From: Dromiciops gliroides
Lineage: Eukaryota > Chordata > Mammalia > Microbiotheria > Microbiotheriidae
Reading direction: 5' to 3'
DNA length: 64,000 nucleotides
Assembly: GCF_019393635.1 (NCBI RefSeq)
Contig: NC_057861.1
Location: forward strand, 55,379,532-55,443,531
The notes under the pieces were generated by a model that was not told the DNA's origin, ran no database searches, and saw only the letters and a program-made list of their open reading frames with translations. Positions 37,401-43,327 of the stretch are shown piece after piece. The translations under genes and the position numbers were made by a program. The first letter of the stretch is position 1; every line of letters begins with the position of its first letter.

Positions 37401-40400
37401 CTCTGGAGATTAATTTGCTTATCTATAAGATGAGGGGATTGTACTATGGCTTCATTGGCTCATTCCAGCTCATTCCATCCATGGTTCTGTGACAACCTGT
37501 ACAAAGATTCTGTCATCTTCAATGGAAGAGATGTGGAGGCAGAATTGATAAGACTTGGAAGTGGGGGGTGGCAGTAAGGGAAAGTAAAGTGGTTTGAACT
37601 GGGTGACCAGAGGGGGGGGGTTCTTAACAGAATAGGGAAGTTGGATAGGATGGGTTTAGTGGAAGAACTGATGAGTTTTGTTTCAGACACGTTGCATTTC
37701 AAATACCTATGGACCCTCCACATGGAGATATTCAACAAGGTCATGGGGGACTAGATAAGGGATAGAAATGACTAATTGCTTTTTTAATTAAATGGCTTTT
37801 TAGTTAACAAAAATCTATTTTCTCTTCCTCCTCTCCAACCCCCAGGGATGGAGGGAAGAAAAACAAAACTTTCATATAGTCGAGCAAAACCAATTCTCTC
37901 TTTGGCCGTGTCCAAAAAAAATGTCTCTTTCTGCATCCTGATTCCGTTGCCTCTCAGTCAGGAGGTGGGGAATATGTTTCACTAAGGGTCCTCTAGAATT
38001 GTGGTTGGTCATTGGAGCAATCAGAGTTTTTAAATCTTTCAAAGTTTTTTCGTCTTTACATTGTTCTCCTGGGACACAACCAATTTTAAAAAGATTTGTG
38101 AGTTATAAATAATCACATGAAAACAGGCTCTAAATCACTTATAGTAAGAGAAATCCAATTAAAACAACTCTAGGGTTTCACCTTACTCCGTGACAAAAAA
38201 TTGAACAGTCCCGCACTAATGCACTGTCGGAATTGTGAAGCAATCTAGCTGTTCTGGAAAATAATTAGCAATTATTCAGATACTGGGCATATACCCCCAA
38301 GGAAATCAAAGGCAAAAACAAAAGTCCGTTGTGTACTAAATATTAATAGTCTACTCTGTGTCTTAGCAAAGCCTGGAAACTGAGTGGGTGCCCATTGATT
38401 GGGCTTTGGCTAAACATATGGCATGTGATGGAAAGACTTGTAGGGACTGGTCTAGACTGAAATGAGCAGAACCAGGAGAACAAATCAAACAGTGATTATG
38501 TACGTGAATGCAATGAGGGGACAAGAGCCTGGGAGAGAGGTGAGAGTTGCTTGTGTAGATTTTGTAACAATCTACATTATGATATTTGAATCTGTGGCAG
38601 CTTCAAGGAGGAGGCGACCTCTGAGTTGGAGGAATGTGAGAGGCAGGGAAGGGAGTACAGCTAGGTGACTTCAATACAAAAGTAGCCATTAGGAAGGATG
38701 GTAAAAAAGCGTTGGAGGTCATTGGACCTCCAGGTTAAGCAGCAAGAAAAGAGACCGAGGCAAAGCGCTGGCAGATTTTGCAGAAGAATCATACTGTGTG
38801 TTGTGAAGACTTGTAGATCAGCATCAGAAGGTACTGGCCATGGAAGGCATTGAACATTATTCAAAATGACATTGACATTTTAGCAGACAGGAAATAATTG
38901 ATTGGCAGGGTGAGAGGCATTCCCTAATCAGCTATTTATGTGTAGTCTGTTGGCCTGTAAGAGAAAGAAAGATGCAGATTAATATGAGTCTCCTTCCTCT
39001 GGGAGGATGGAGGGTGGAGAGGAAGGATCCAACACCCCTAATAGCTTTGATGGTGGCATTGGCGTCCTCTGTTGTCTCCTCCTGTGTGATATTCTGGTCA
39101 GTACTTTAGAACATCAGCCACTTCATCAATGTGAGCATTTCTTAGAGAAGATTTTCGTAACTTAGGCTCCATGGATAAATTTTATGGAGTCCATAAGTTT
39201 GTTTTTTAATATTTCAGTAACTATTTCAATATAAGTGGCTTCATTATGCATTTTAAAAGAACACTGTTGTGAGAGGGTCCCTAGATTTCCCCAGAATGCC
39301 AAGGGGGTCCATGGCTTTTCTTTGTCGGTGATGGGGGCTGGATCTCAGGAGAGAGATGGGAGCTGTATATAAAGCTTTGGGTGTCATCCACATAGAGAAG
39401 TTGTTTGAAACCAGAAGTGCTCATGAAATCACCAACAGTAGGAAGGGGCTTAGGTGTGAAGAGAGAAGAGACAAGGGCTCAGGGACAGCATGGCTGGGGT
39501 AGGGCAGGTCACGGATGATGGTCCAGTACAGGAGCCTGAGAAAGCTGTCAAAGCCAAGAGAAGAGCAGGTTCATGTTGGGGGGGTGGGGTGGAAACAGCA
39601 GCAGCAAAGAGCTTGATGGAGGAGGTGAAAACCGAGAAAAGGCCAGTGGATTTAGTAACTCGGAGATCATTTGTCACAGTGACCAATCATGACTTAAGAG
39701 GACTGTTGGTGAAGAATGCCAGGAGGCAGTGGAAAACAGATGCCCCGGGAGGCCGATGTGGTCAGACATGCCCAATGTGTTCATTTGTTTTGCTTAACTC
39801 CACTTCTTTCTTACAAGGGAAGGTTCTTTTATTTTTTGGAAGTGGGAGATGAGTTGTCAGGAAGTGATGTGATTTTTAAGGACAAAAATACTACTTTTTA
39901 AGATTATTAGTAAACTTGGAGAGAGAGGCTTTAGTCCAGTGTTGAGGTCAAAAGCCAGATTGCAAGTGATGAGTACAGATGGTCATTCTAGAAGCTGAGT
40001 GTACATACACGGGGTGACATGGCATGGTGGGGTTGAATGAAAATTTTGGGGGGATGGGGAGACTCGGATATGTTTGTGAGCAGTAGGAAAGACCCCAGGA
40101 GACAAGGAGAGGTTGATGAAAGAGAGAGGGTGGTAGAAGAGGTAGTCTTTCCTGGAAGAGATAGGATTAGGAACACAGGTAGAAAAGTTTATAGAGGTGA
40201 GGACAAGTCCCCTTTGAGAGAAGAGCCAAGGAGGAGAGAATGATGGGGAGGAGGGGTAATTAGGAGGAGTTTTAAAATATGAAAGGAAAGAGCTCACAAC
40301 AGCTTATTTTACAACTTTATCTTACTCCTTTTTTTAAAAAAAAAGTAATGTGGGGCAGCTAGATGACGCAGTGGATAGAGCACTGGCCCTGGAGTCAGGA

Positions 40401-43327
40401 GGACCTGAGTTCAAATCCAGCCTCAGACAGTTAACACTTACTGGCTGTGTGACCCTGGGCAAGTCACTTAACCCTAATTGCCTCACAAAAACCAAAAAAA
40501 AAGTAATGAGTGTGAAGTAATATTTAAGCTTTTTATTCTTTTGTCAGTCATTTCCTAAGCTACCTCACCCCCAATTGAAACCTCCCCTAGCAACCAAAAA
40601 AAAGCAAACAAACCACCCCATAATAGTCCCTTACCAAGAGGAAGTATTTCTACAGAACTAAAATCCGTCATTGTGATTAATCGGAGTTCATGCTGATCTC
40701 TTTTCTCAGCGAAGTAGGAAGTGAGGTACTCTCCTAAGGAGGAGGGAGGGAGAGGTACTATAGGAAACTTGAGGGAAGAACCTTTAGAGCAGCTGCCTCT
40801 ATTGTGACCCCCCTGTGAGCAGGAATTGTGAATTCTTGACTGCCCTGGAATCCTACTCCAGTGCCTCCTCTTGGCGTGGAGGAGACCTTGTGCCTTGTGG
40901 TGGGTAGGTCTGGCAGAGAGGGCCAGGCTACCCATGCTCAGGGACCCTCAGCTCTCCGTCGGCCCAAGATGAGGGTTCTTTTTTGACCTGAGTAGCTCGT
41001 GAAGAGTGACTTCCTAGTTGTAATGGGTGTCTCTGAGAGGAAAATGGATTCTGCAGACCTCCTAGGTCCTTGAGGCATCTTGCCCAGAATGAACGACAGT
41101 TCTCTGCACATAGAATAGTTTGTTGAAATGTCAGATACTTCAGGAAAAGGGGAGAGCTTGTGGTCTTTGCCTCACTCTGTGTTTGCTCTCCAGGTACTAA
41201 CATGCCGGCCACTTTCGGTCACCTGGCAGGAGGCTATGATGCCCAGTACTACGGCTACCTCTGGAGTGAGGTGTACTCCATGGACATGTTTCACACGCGC
41301 TTCAAAATGGAAGGGGTCCTCAACTGTAAGGTAAAACAGCTCATTCCTGTGACTGGTTCCAGTCCTCCTGGTCCCCTTTCCCATCAGTAAGCAGGAAGAA
41401 GACATTTCCCTGGTGAACTCCTGTCTAGCGCTCCCTCCCTCTGCCCTGCAAAGTGCAGCACAGCTTTGTATAATCCCAAAGCCCTCTGTGTGCACCTTCT
41501 GTTAGCCCAGGTGAGCCTGGGTTTCTTCTCTCAGCAAAGTCTCTCCCACTACTGGGGGAAGTCAGCTCTCCTACCTCCCTCAACTTTCCAGGGCAGGTCT
41601 ATAGGCTCTCCTTCCCTCTTGGAGCCCTTTGGATCTCAGGGCCAGGGCCAGCAGCAGCCAGACACAACATGTGGGCAGCAGAGGTGCCGTCTTTCAGCAT
41701 GTGAAGGGCTGTCACCTGACAGAGTATTTTGACGTGTCTGTCTTGGCCCAAGGACACCAAACCAGGAGCTTGGTGGGGTGGCTGTAGAGAGGTGGACCTG
41801 GGGCTCCACATAAAGAAAACTTCCTAATGATGACAGCTGCCCAAGTGTCATGGGCTCCCCACTCCTGGGGCTCCTTCCAGGTGGGACCTGAAGACCACCC
41901 CTGAGGGCCCTCCCAACCACGGAGATTCTGGGAGCGCTTTGAATTAGTCTGTTTGAGCTTCGTAAGCTTCCCAGATGGATGCCCCCTTTGCCTGCCTCCT
42001 GGCTGCCCCGTGATACCCGCTGTGGCCTTCTGCCAAGAGCTTCCTTTCTCCTGCTCCTACCCAGGACTTCAGAATTCCTTCCCTCTCCCTCCTCCCCACC
42101 CCCTTAGAGCTGCCATTCTATCAGAGCAGCTGACCTCCCCTGGGGCCGGGGGCTAGCACAGACTGACTATATCTGCTGATCGGAGAGTGACTGGGAACCG
42201 TCCCCTTCATCATTCCAGGAATAGTCGCTGCTTGAGTACCTACCATTAGCTAGACTATGTCTCAAATTGGTATCACTTCAGATGCTTAGGTCTGGGGAAT
42301 GTTTGCAAGACTTGAAAGGCCCCAGACTTTGGGGATCCAGCAGTGTTCCTGGGGTGATCAGAAGTGCTCTCTGTTATACTTGTTTCCTCCCCCACTAGAA
42401 TTCTCTCCCCATCGGCCTAATCTGGACTCCTTTGTGTTCCTGGGGGTTAAGTAACTTGCCCAGAGCCACAGATGTGGCCTGATTTCTCTGGGCCTTTGTG
42501 GGGGCAGCTAGGTGGTGCAGTGGAGAATGCACCAGCCCTGGATTCAGAAGGACCTGAGTTCAAAATCTGACCTCGGACACTTGACGCTTACTAGCACCCT
42601 GGGCAAGTCACTTAACCCTCATTGCCCCACCAAAAAAAAAAAAAAAGAATAGTTTTATTTTACTTGCCTAAAAACTGGGGCTAGACTAGATGTTCTCTTA
42701 AGATTCCTTCCAGCTTTAGGATCTATGATCCAGGGAATCATCAAAGTAGGAAGAGACCTCAGAGATCTTCTGCTCATTCCTAAGTAGGAATCATCTTCAT
42801 AGCCTCCCTGAAAGAGTTCATCTGGCCTCTCGTTGAAGGCCCCTAGTGGTGGGGATTGTCCCCAAGACTTTAGGAAATCTAAGTGTGCCGCTGCCCCCCC
42901 CTTCCCTCCCTTTCCCCCGCCCCCCAAGAGAGTGTTTCCTCCCAGAGAAGAGGAGTGTGGACCATCTGCTCCCCATCAGGATTCTGTGCCTCCCAGTACA
43001 GCCTCGGCGCAGGGAAGTACTTCTCCCATCCCCTGTATCCCAAGTCAGGGAAGGGTTGAGGGGGAGATAACCCCTATAGCCCCCCTTCTCTCTCTCTCCT
43101 CTCTCCCTCTCCCTCTCCCTTCCCCTCCCCCTCCCTCCACACTGGATCCTTCATCCCTCTTGCAGGTCGGTATGGACTACAGGACCTGCATCCTGAAGCC
43201 TGGTGGCTCTGTCGATGCTATCAACATGCTGCAGCAGTTCCTCGGCCGGGAGCCCAAGCAAGATGCCTTCCTCCTGAGCAAAGGCCTGAAGGTGTCAGAC
43301 AGCAGCTCACTGCCCTCTGCCTGTTGA
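3460..43327 (+). CDS. THOP1: THOP1, thimet oligopeptidase (5' partial, 12 coding exons in window)
   Basis: Zinc metallopeptidase of family M3 that cuts short peptides (bradykinin, neurotensin, GnRH, cytosolic antigenic peptides), mostly in the cytosol. Joined exons are 3460-3663, 5541-5689, 13788-13895, 22609-22711, 26833-26993, 29470-29605, 30226-30592, 31361-31562, 33501-33687, 34470-34598, 41194-41330 and 43166-43327. All have GT/AG ends and compatible phases. They encode 681 residues, which equals human residues 9-689 with no net length change. HEFGH (H473, E474, H477), zinc ligand E502 and the substrate-loop tyrosines Y605, Y609 and Y612 are all present. The neurolysin paralogue is excluded by the N-terminal block SPCSV..LRWDL and by close identity to THOP1 as I remember it. 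The first coding exon (about 8 residues) is not between 1 and 3459, so it lies upstream of the window. No stop or frameshift is seen, so the gene looks functional. Confidence 0.97.
3664..5540. other. THOP1 intron 2
   Basis: 1877 nt. Contains an L2-like fragment near 4590-4710 and a short C-run at 4903-4919. The rest is unique or very old repeat, with no other gene seen. Confidence 0.5.
4590..4710 (+). mobile_element. L2-type LINE 3' fragment
   Basis: Wording 'tgcctgaaatgcttcccc..ctttcttcaagactggactt..aggcctttcctgg' is typical of the L2 3' end. It is diverged and short. Confidence 0.5.
5541..5689 (+). CDS. THOP1: THOP1 coding exon 3
   Basis: Residues 77-126 ([19 protein letters not shown].. 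to ..RIVWLQ). 149 nt, acceptor CTTTTTTCAG, donor CAG|GTGAGT, ending in phase 0. Confidence 0.97.
6226..6371 (-). mobile_element. WSINE1-like SINE
   Basis: Antisense copy with a T-run at its left end and 'ccacctagctgcccc' at its right end. Confidence 0.85.
6372..6905 (-). mobile_element. L1 3' fragment (antisense)
   Basis: Contains 'ccctttctgccttttgagtcc..', '..agtaatattcc..' and '..catttgttcacctattcccc', the antisense of the marsupial L1 3' region also seen at 37775-38090 and 23043-24300. Boundaries are approximate. Confidence 0.6.
7425..7620 (-). mobile_element. MIR-type SINE (antisense)
   Basis: Reads 'cacagccctttgaggtaggtac..cattttgtgaggaaagtaaggct..gatttgaacccaggtctt', the classic antisense MIR core. 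Confidence 0.6.
7621..8557. other. THOP1 intron 3, unassigned stretch
   Basis: No gene or clear repeat family recognised. Short open frames here have no recognisable domain. Confidence 0.4.
8558..9320 (+). mobile_element. L1 3' fragment (sense), split by a SINE
   Basis: Starts at 'ctcaaaagaagaattgcagac' and continues 'caagagaaatgcaaatcaaaacaacc', '..ccactgctaggcatat..' and '..gtgaagtaaacggagccaag', the non-coding 3' end of mammalian L1. A SINE interrupts it at 8974-9133. Confidence 0.75.
8974..9133 (-). mobile_element. WSINE1-like SINE nested in L1
   Basis: Antisense copy flanked by AAGTATGGAAAGA at 8961-8973 and 9134-9146. Confidence 0.88.
9631..10090 (+). pseudogene. 7SL (SRP) RNA retropseudogene, full length, split by a SINE
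   Basis: The left part (9631-9710) reads like the 7SL 5' Alu domain: 'gctggg..gtggcacacgcctgt..', then '..actgaggtggtgggtcac'. After the SINE, 9888-10090 continues through the S domain ('gatcaggtgtc..', 'gagcagagggtcaccaggcc..', '..ggaaacaacaggtcc') and back to the 3' Alu-domain strand ('..gggcaagatagggaaacccagtctc'). Known biology: 7SL is the RNA scaffold of the signal recognition particle, and its L1-made copies are common. Many substitutions and no promoter make a working gene unlikely. Unlike a primate Alu, the S domain is retained. Confidence 0.75.
9722..9887 (+). mobile_element. WSINE1-like SINE inside the 7SL pseudogene
   Basis: Full-length sense copy with an (AAC)n tail. It sits between the 5' and middle parts of the 7SL-like sequence; an imperfect duplication around AAAGCTRAT may flank it. 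Confidence 0.88.
10105..10252 (+). mobile_element. WSINE1-like SINE
   Basis: Full-length sense copy directly after the A-rich end of the 7SL pseudogene. The A box and B box are both intact. Confidence 0.88.
10400..12990 (+). mobile_element. CR1/L3-type LINE relic, split by an L1
   Basis: Translated pieces show reverse-transcriptase blocks: LDFSKAF near 10561-10582, FINDLG near 10741-10757 and MKFNRDKY near 10890. After the L1 (12384 on) come a VRPHQEY-like block and the 3' non-coding tail ('..gagctgtccaaatgttgaatgggctgcc..', '..gaggtccaactctgctgtgattcta'). Frames are broken in many places, so it is long dead. Confidence 0.75.
10986..12371 (-). mobile_element. 5'-truncated L1 inserted in CR1/L3
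   Basis: About 1.4 kb of L1 3' sequence in antisense, starting with a T-rich end and including '..aattgatgggcataccctcaat..', 'caatctgataggtgtcaggtgg' and '..catcactttgcatttcat'-like wording. It is flanked by perfect 12-bp ATAGGCAGTTCT at 10974-10985 and 12372-12383. No ORF2 coding sequence is kept. Confidence 0.85.
13010..13640 (+). mobile_element. Second CR1/L3 fragment, split by a mariner MITE
   Basis: '..aactatggacatttaacctagagaggagaa..' to '..gacatattctgctta', resuming after the MITE with '..cagaagaagcagattt..'-type wording and '..cactgaaggtattcgggtggagg'. It matches the 3' non-coding region of CR1/L3 and is diverged. Confidence 0.55.
13192..13398. mobile_element. Mariner-type MITE, about 207 bp
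   Basis: Terminal inverted repeats: left CGGGGTAGGCCAAAAGTCA at 13192-13210, and right TGACTTTTGGCCCACCCTG at 13380-13398, which is its inverse with two mismatches. TA dinucleotides flank both ends (13190-13191 and 13399-13400). There is no transposase frame, so it is non-autonomous. Confidence 0.82.
13788..13895 (+). CDS. THOP1: THOP1 coding exon 4
   Basis: Residues 127-162 ([19 protein letters not shown].. to ..LPEETQE). 108 nt, acceptor TTTTCCTAG, donor GAA|GTAAGA, phase 0 at both ends. Confidence 0.96.
13896..15010. other. THOP1 intron 4, left part
   Basis: From about 14100 to 14960 the text resembles a very old LINE in antisense ('..gtagtttgcaggattttattttt..', '..gagatttagccttactgactg..'), perhaps CR1/L3. 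I cannot place it firmly. Homopolymer runs lie at 14399-14411 and 14424-14438. Confidence 0.35.
15024..15182 (+). mobile_element. WSINE1-like SINE
   Basis: Sense copy flanked by TAAGTACTTATTT at 15011-15023 and 15183-15195. The tail is (AAAATA)n-like. Confidence 0.88.
15196..16690. other. THOP1 intron 4, AT-rich middle part
   Basis: No gene seen. A-run at 15527-15539 and a short (TACA)n/(TA)n tract at 16230-16275. Probably decayed LINE sequence. Confidence 0.4.
16690..16910 (+). mobile_element. L2-type LINE 3' fragment
   Basis: '..aagcactccttcctggatagccc..' followed by '..gctcaaatgctgacac..' and '..tgtatctgcctacttgtccgtgtatttccctgaagactgtaagct' is the usual L2 3' end, interrupted by a C-run at 16832-16843. 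Confidence 0.55.
17286..17439 (-). mobile_element. WSINE1-like SINE
   Basis: Antisense copy flanked by CCACCACCACCCC at 17273-17285 and 17440-17452. Confidence 0.88.
17786..17959 (+). mobile_element. WSINE1-like SINE
   Basis: Sense copy with an (AAAT)n tail, flanked by AAAAGTATGTTT at 17774-17785 and 17960-17971. It carries the 'aacactta..ccccaattgcctcac' variant. Confidence 0.88.
19388..19541 (+). mobile_element. WSINE1-like SINE nested in half-L1
   Basis: Sense copy flanked by AAGAATGCCTTGA at 19375-19387 and 19542-19554. Confidence 0.9.
19876..20085 (-). mobile_element. L1 3'-terminal fragment nested in half-L1
   Basis: Short antisense L1 3' end ('..ccagttatatgtaaagatagttttcaacat..', '..gcattagccatattgtgaaagaag') inserted in ORF1. 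A TGATAATTT duplication is present on both sides. Confidence 0.65.
20091..20236 (-). mobile_element. WSINE1-like SINE nested in half-L1
   Basis: Antisense copy flanked by AGAATGTGATAATTT at 20076-20090 and 20237-20251. Confidence 0.9.
20462..20616 (-). mobile_element. WSINE1-like SINE nested in half-L1
   Basis: Antisense copy flanked by CTCAATTCTAATTTT at 20447-20461 and 20617-20631. Confidence 0.9.
20950..21109 (-). mobile_element. WSINE1-like SINE nested in half-L1
   Basis: Antisense copy flanked by ACTTTGTTATCTTCT at 20935-20949 and 21110-21124. Confidence 0.9.
21956..22110 (-). mobile_element. WSINE1-like SINE at the half-L1 5' boundary
   Basis: Antisense copy flanked by ACATGTATTTT at 21945-21955 and 22111-22121, immediately outside the 5' end of the half-L1. 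Confidence 0.88.
22459..22498. repeat. (AC)n microsatellite
   Basis: About 20 uninterrupted AC units, 110 nt upstream of THOP1 exon 5. Confidence 0.97.
22609..22711 (+). CDS. THOP1: THOP1 coding exon 5
   Basis: Residues 163-196 plus the first base of G197 ([18 protein letters not shown].. to ..TREELG). 103 nt, acceptor TTTCCCCTTTAG, donor G|GTAAAG. Confidence 0.96.
23172..23336 (+). mobile_element. WSINE1-like SINE
   Basis: Sense copy with an (AAC)n tail, 27 nt before a second copy. Confidence 0.87.
23364..23518 (+). mobile_element. WSINE1-like SINE
   Basis: Sense copy of the 'ccccaattgcctcac' variant with an A15 tail. Confidence 0.88.
24830..25500 (+). repeat. Unclassified old interspersed repeat
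   Basis: Shares wording with 48190-49720: '..aaggtgcttaccttcta..', '..tttgattccaaaggcaatagggagc..', '..gagacccgattaggagcctagc..gaggtgatgag'. The family name is not known to me. Confidence 0.4.
25501..26832. other. THOP1 intron 5, right part
   Basis: Mostly unique sequence with MIR-like scraps near 26580-26690. No exon other than the THOP1 exon at 26833 is seen. Confidence 0.4.
26833..26993 (+). CDS. THOP1: THOP1 coding exon 6
   Basis: Residues 197-250 ([20 protein letters not shown].. to ..AFNCRCKE). It includes Cys246 and Cys248, known in rat enzyme studies as thiol-activation cysteines. 161 nt, acceptor TTTCCACAG, donor GAG|GTAAGA. Confidence 0.97.
27239..27385 (-). mobile_element. WSINE1-like SINE
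   Basis: Antisense copy flanked by CACACTGACCTTTT at 27225-27238 and 27386-27399. Confidence 0.9.
27532..27895. repeat. Long (CT)n/(CCCT)n microsatellite
   Basis: About 360 nt of almost pure C and T in THOP1 intron 6, mixing CT, CCCT and TTCCC units. Confidence 0.95.
28290..28580 (+). mobile_element. L2-type LINE 3' fragment
   Basis: '..atcactccccaacctgatgata..', '..agcctggcattcaaggcccttcct..', '..cttcctacctgc..' and '..cccaacttcacctcttccttgaagtc' are typical of the L2 3' coding/UTR end. Confidence 0.7.
28923..29145 (+). mobile_element. MAR1-like CORE-SINE
   Basis: Sense copy with the long MAR1 tail ('..ctggagaaggaaatggcaaacc..', '..ggggtcatgaagagttggac..', then CAACAACAA). Flanked by ACAGAGTAGAAAA at 28910-28922 and 29146-29158. 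Confidence 0.85.
29470..29605 (+). CDS. THOP1: THOP1 coding exon 7
   Basis: Residues 251-295 ([17 protein letters not shown].. to ..TSQDVATFL) plus the first base of D296. It includes Cys253. 136 nt, acceptor TCTCTCTCAG, donor G|GTAATG. Confidence 0.96.
29683..29850 (+). mobile_element. MIR-type SINE
   Basis: '..attgggcaagttcc..', '..cagggttgttgtggtgattaaa..' and '..acatgtgtaaaagctctg' match the sense MIR core and 3' part. Confidence 0.65.
30226..30592 (+). CDS. THOP1: THOP1 coding exon 8
   Basis: Residues 296-417 ([18 protein letters not shown].. to ..GKFYLDLYP) plus two bases of R418. 367 nt, the largest exon, with acceptor CTTCCTTGCCAG and donor CG|GTGAGT. An 89-codon frame on the other strand is only its shadow. 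Confidence 0.97.
30715..30848 (-). mobile_element. WSINE1-like SINE, older copy
   Basis: Antisense, diverged, with part of the tRNA-like head missing. Confidence 0.8.
30910..31052 (-). mobile_element. Older CORE-SINE fragment
   Basis: Antisense copy ('..ggttaagtgacttttccagagtcacacag..' to '..actctatccactgagtcatc'), preceded by a GCTAGGTGGCAG piece of a SINE head. Confidence 0.65.
31361..31562 (+). CDS. THOP1: THOP1 coding exon 9, active site
   Basis: Residues 418-485 ([17 protein letters not shown].. to ..HQLCSQ). The zinc-binding HEFGH lies at 31524-31538: H473 and H477 bind zinc and E474 is the general base. C483 is present. 202 nt, acceptor CTTTCTGCAG, donor CAG|GTGAGG. Confidence 0.98.
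31563..32670. other. THOP1 intron 9, left part
   Basis: GC-rich unique sequence. Long open frames here (such as 31817-32227) show no domain and overlap the other strand's frames. Confidence 0.5.
32685..32845 (+). mobile_element. WSINE1-like SINE, first of a same-site pair
   Basis: Sense copy with a (GAAA)n tail, preceded by AAAGTACATGACTA at 32671-32684 and followed by AAAGTAAATGACTA at 32846-32859. Confidence 0.9.
32860..32978 (+). mobile_element. WSINE1-like SINE, second of a same-site pair
   Basis: Sense copy lacking part of the 'cttactagctgtgtgaccctgg' block. It is followed by the third AAAGTAAATGACTA at 32979-32992. Confidence 0.9.
32993..33200. mobile_element. hAT-type DNA transposon relic (tentative)
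   Basis: '..acaagctacggcccaagg..' at the left and '..aatctggcccctaggcac' at the right resemble Charlie-group hAT ends. No transposase is present and the family is uncertain. Confidence 0.4.
33501..33687 (+). CDS. THOP1: THOP1 coding exon 10
   Basis: Residues 486-547 ([20 protein letters not shown].. to ..KSRQANT) plus one base of G548. E502, the third zinc ligand, lies in [12 protein letters not shown]. 187 nt, acceptor ACATTCACAG, donor G|GTTTGG. Confidence 0.97.
33847..33931 (+). mobile_element. 5'-truncated WSINE1-like SINE, left half of a dimer
   Basis: Begins inside the CORE part ('tcaaatctggcctcag..') directly after GAGAAGGGACT at 33836-33846. Confidence 0.8.
33932..34093 (+). mobile_element. 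WSINE1-like SINE, right half of a dimer
   Basis: Full-length sense copy following a G-run. The pair closes with GAGAAGGGACT at 34094-34104. Confidence 0.85.
34470..34598 (+). CDS. THOP1: THOP1 coding exon 11
   Basis: Residues 548-590 ([20 protein letters not shown].. to ..GIPATP) plus one base of G591. 129 nt, acceptor CTCCTGAACAG, donor G|GTACAC. Confidence 0.97.
34599..36530. other. THOP1 intron 11, left part
   Basis: Mostly unique sequence with MIR-like scraps near 34980-35080 and 35760-35850. No exon seen. Confidence 0.45.
36537..36555 (+). promoter_or_regulatory. Consensus CTCF-binding motif
   Basis: TGACCACCAGGTGGCAGCA fits the consensus YDRCCASYAGRKGGCRSYV at all 19 positions. CTCF is the vertebrate insulator and loop-anchor protein. 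The site lies inside THOP1 intron 11 in the same orientation as THOP1. Binding is inferred from the motif only. Confidence 0.75.
36675..36830 (+). mobile_element. MIR-type SINE (diverged)
   Basis: '..gagctgggtgcaaacatcagctc..', '..tttgtgacctaggacaagtccc..' and '..cctcagtttcttctgtgaaatggg' follow the MIR order. Confidence 0.55.
36850..37230 (+). repeat. Unclassified old interspersed repeat
   Basis: 'attaagcatgtattaagtgtc..', '..ggaagcagccttggagcaaggtg' and '..aggcctttaaatgccccaagaagaggaagcattt' match the family seen best at 48190-49720. Confidence 0.4.
37775..38640 (-). mobile_element. L1 3' end with inverted 5' part (twin-priming form)
   Basis: 37775-38085 is antisense L1 3' end; its last part reads '..acattgttctcctggg'. 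From about 38090 to 38640 the L1 runs in sense ('..agagaaatccaattaaaacaac..', '..actgggcatatacccccaagg..', '..gcagaaccaggagaacaa..'). The two parts meet near the same L1 position, as expected when the 5' part of one insertion is inverted. Confidence 0.6.
38641..40330. other. THOP1 intron 11, unassigned stretch
   Basis: 39130-39330 ('..aggctccatggataaattttatggagtcc..', '..ccaagggggtccatggc') looks like an old mammal-wide repeat of uncertain class. 39400-40260 carries more of the long unclassified repeat. No exon seen. Confidence 0.35.
40351..40493 (+). mobile_element. WSINE1-like SINE
   Basis: Sense copy with an A-rich tail, flanked by AAAAAAAGTAATG-like sequence at about 40338-40350 and 40495-40507. 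Confidence 0.87.
40508..41193. other. THOP1 intron 11, right end
   Basis: Unique sequence with no recognised repeat or gene. It ends in TTGCTCTCCAG before exon 12. Confidence 0.4.
41194..41330 (+). CDS. THOP1: THOP1 coding exon 12
   Basis: Residues 591-636 ([18 protein letters not shown].. to ..EGVLNCK). It holds the flexible [10 protein letters not shown] loop with Y605, Y609 and Y612, which close on the substrate. 137 nt, acceptor TTTGCTCTCCAG, donor AAG|GTAAAA. Confidence 0.97.
41331..42499. other. THOP1 intron 12, left part
   Basis: GC-rich unique sequence. A CR1-like tail ('..aaacttcctaatgatgacagctgcccaagtgtcatgggctcccc') is visible near 41815-41900. No exon seen. Confidence 0.4.
42500..42646 (+). 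mobile_element. WSINE1-like SINE
   Basis: Sense copy with a small deletion after 'cttactagc' and an A15 tail. Confidence 0.87.
43080..43145. repeat. CT-rich tract before THOP1 last exon
   Basis: About 65 nt of C and T ending 20 nt before the acceptor of the last exon. It serves as a long polypyrimidine tract on the sense strand. Confidence 0.85.
43166..43327 (+). CDS. THOP1: THOP1 last coding exon
   Basis: Residues 637-689 ([20 protein letters not shown].. to ..SSSLPSAC) and stop TGA at 43325-43327. 162 nt, acceptor CCTCTTGCAG. The tail after the conserved [11 protein letters not shown] differs from human but keeps a C-terminal cysteine. Confidence 0.96.
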   Translation, partial: VGMDYRTCILKPGGSVDAINMLQQFLGREPKQDAFLLSKGLKVSDSSSLPSAC

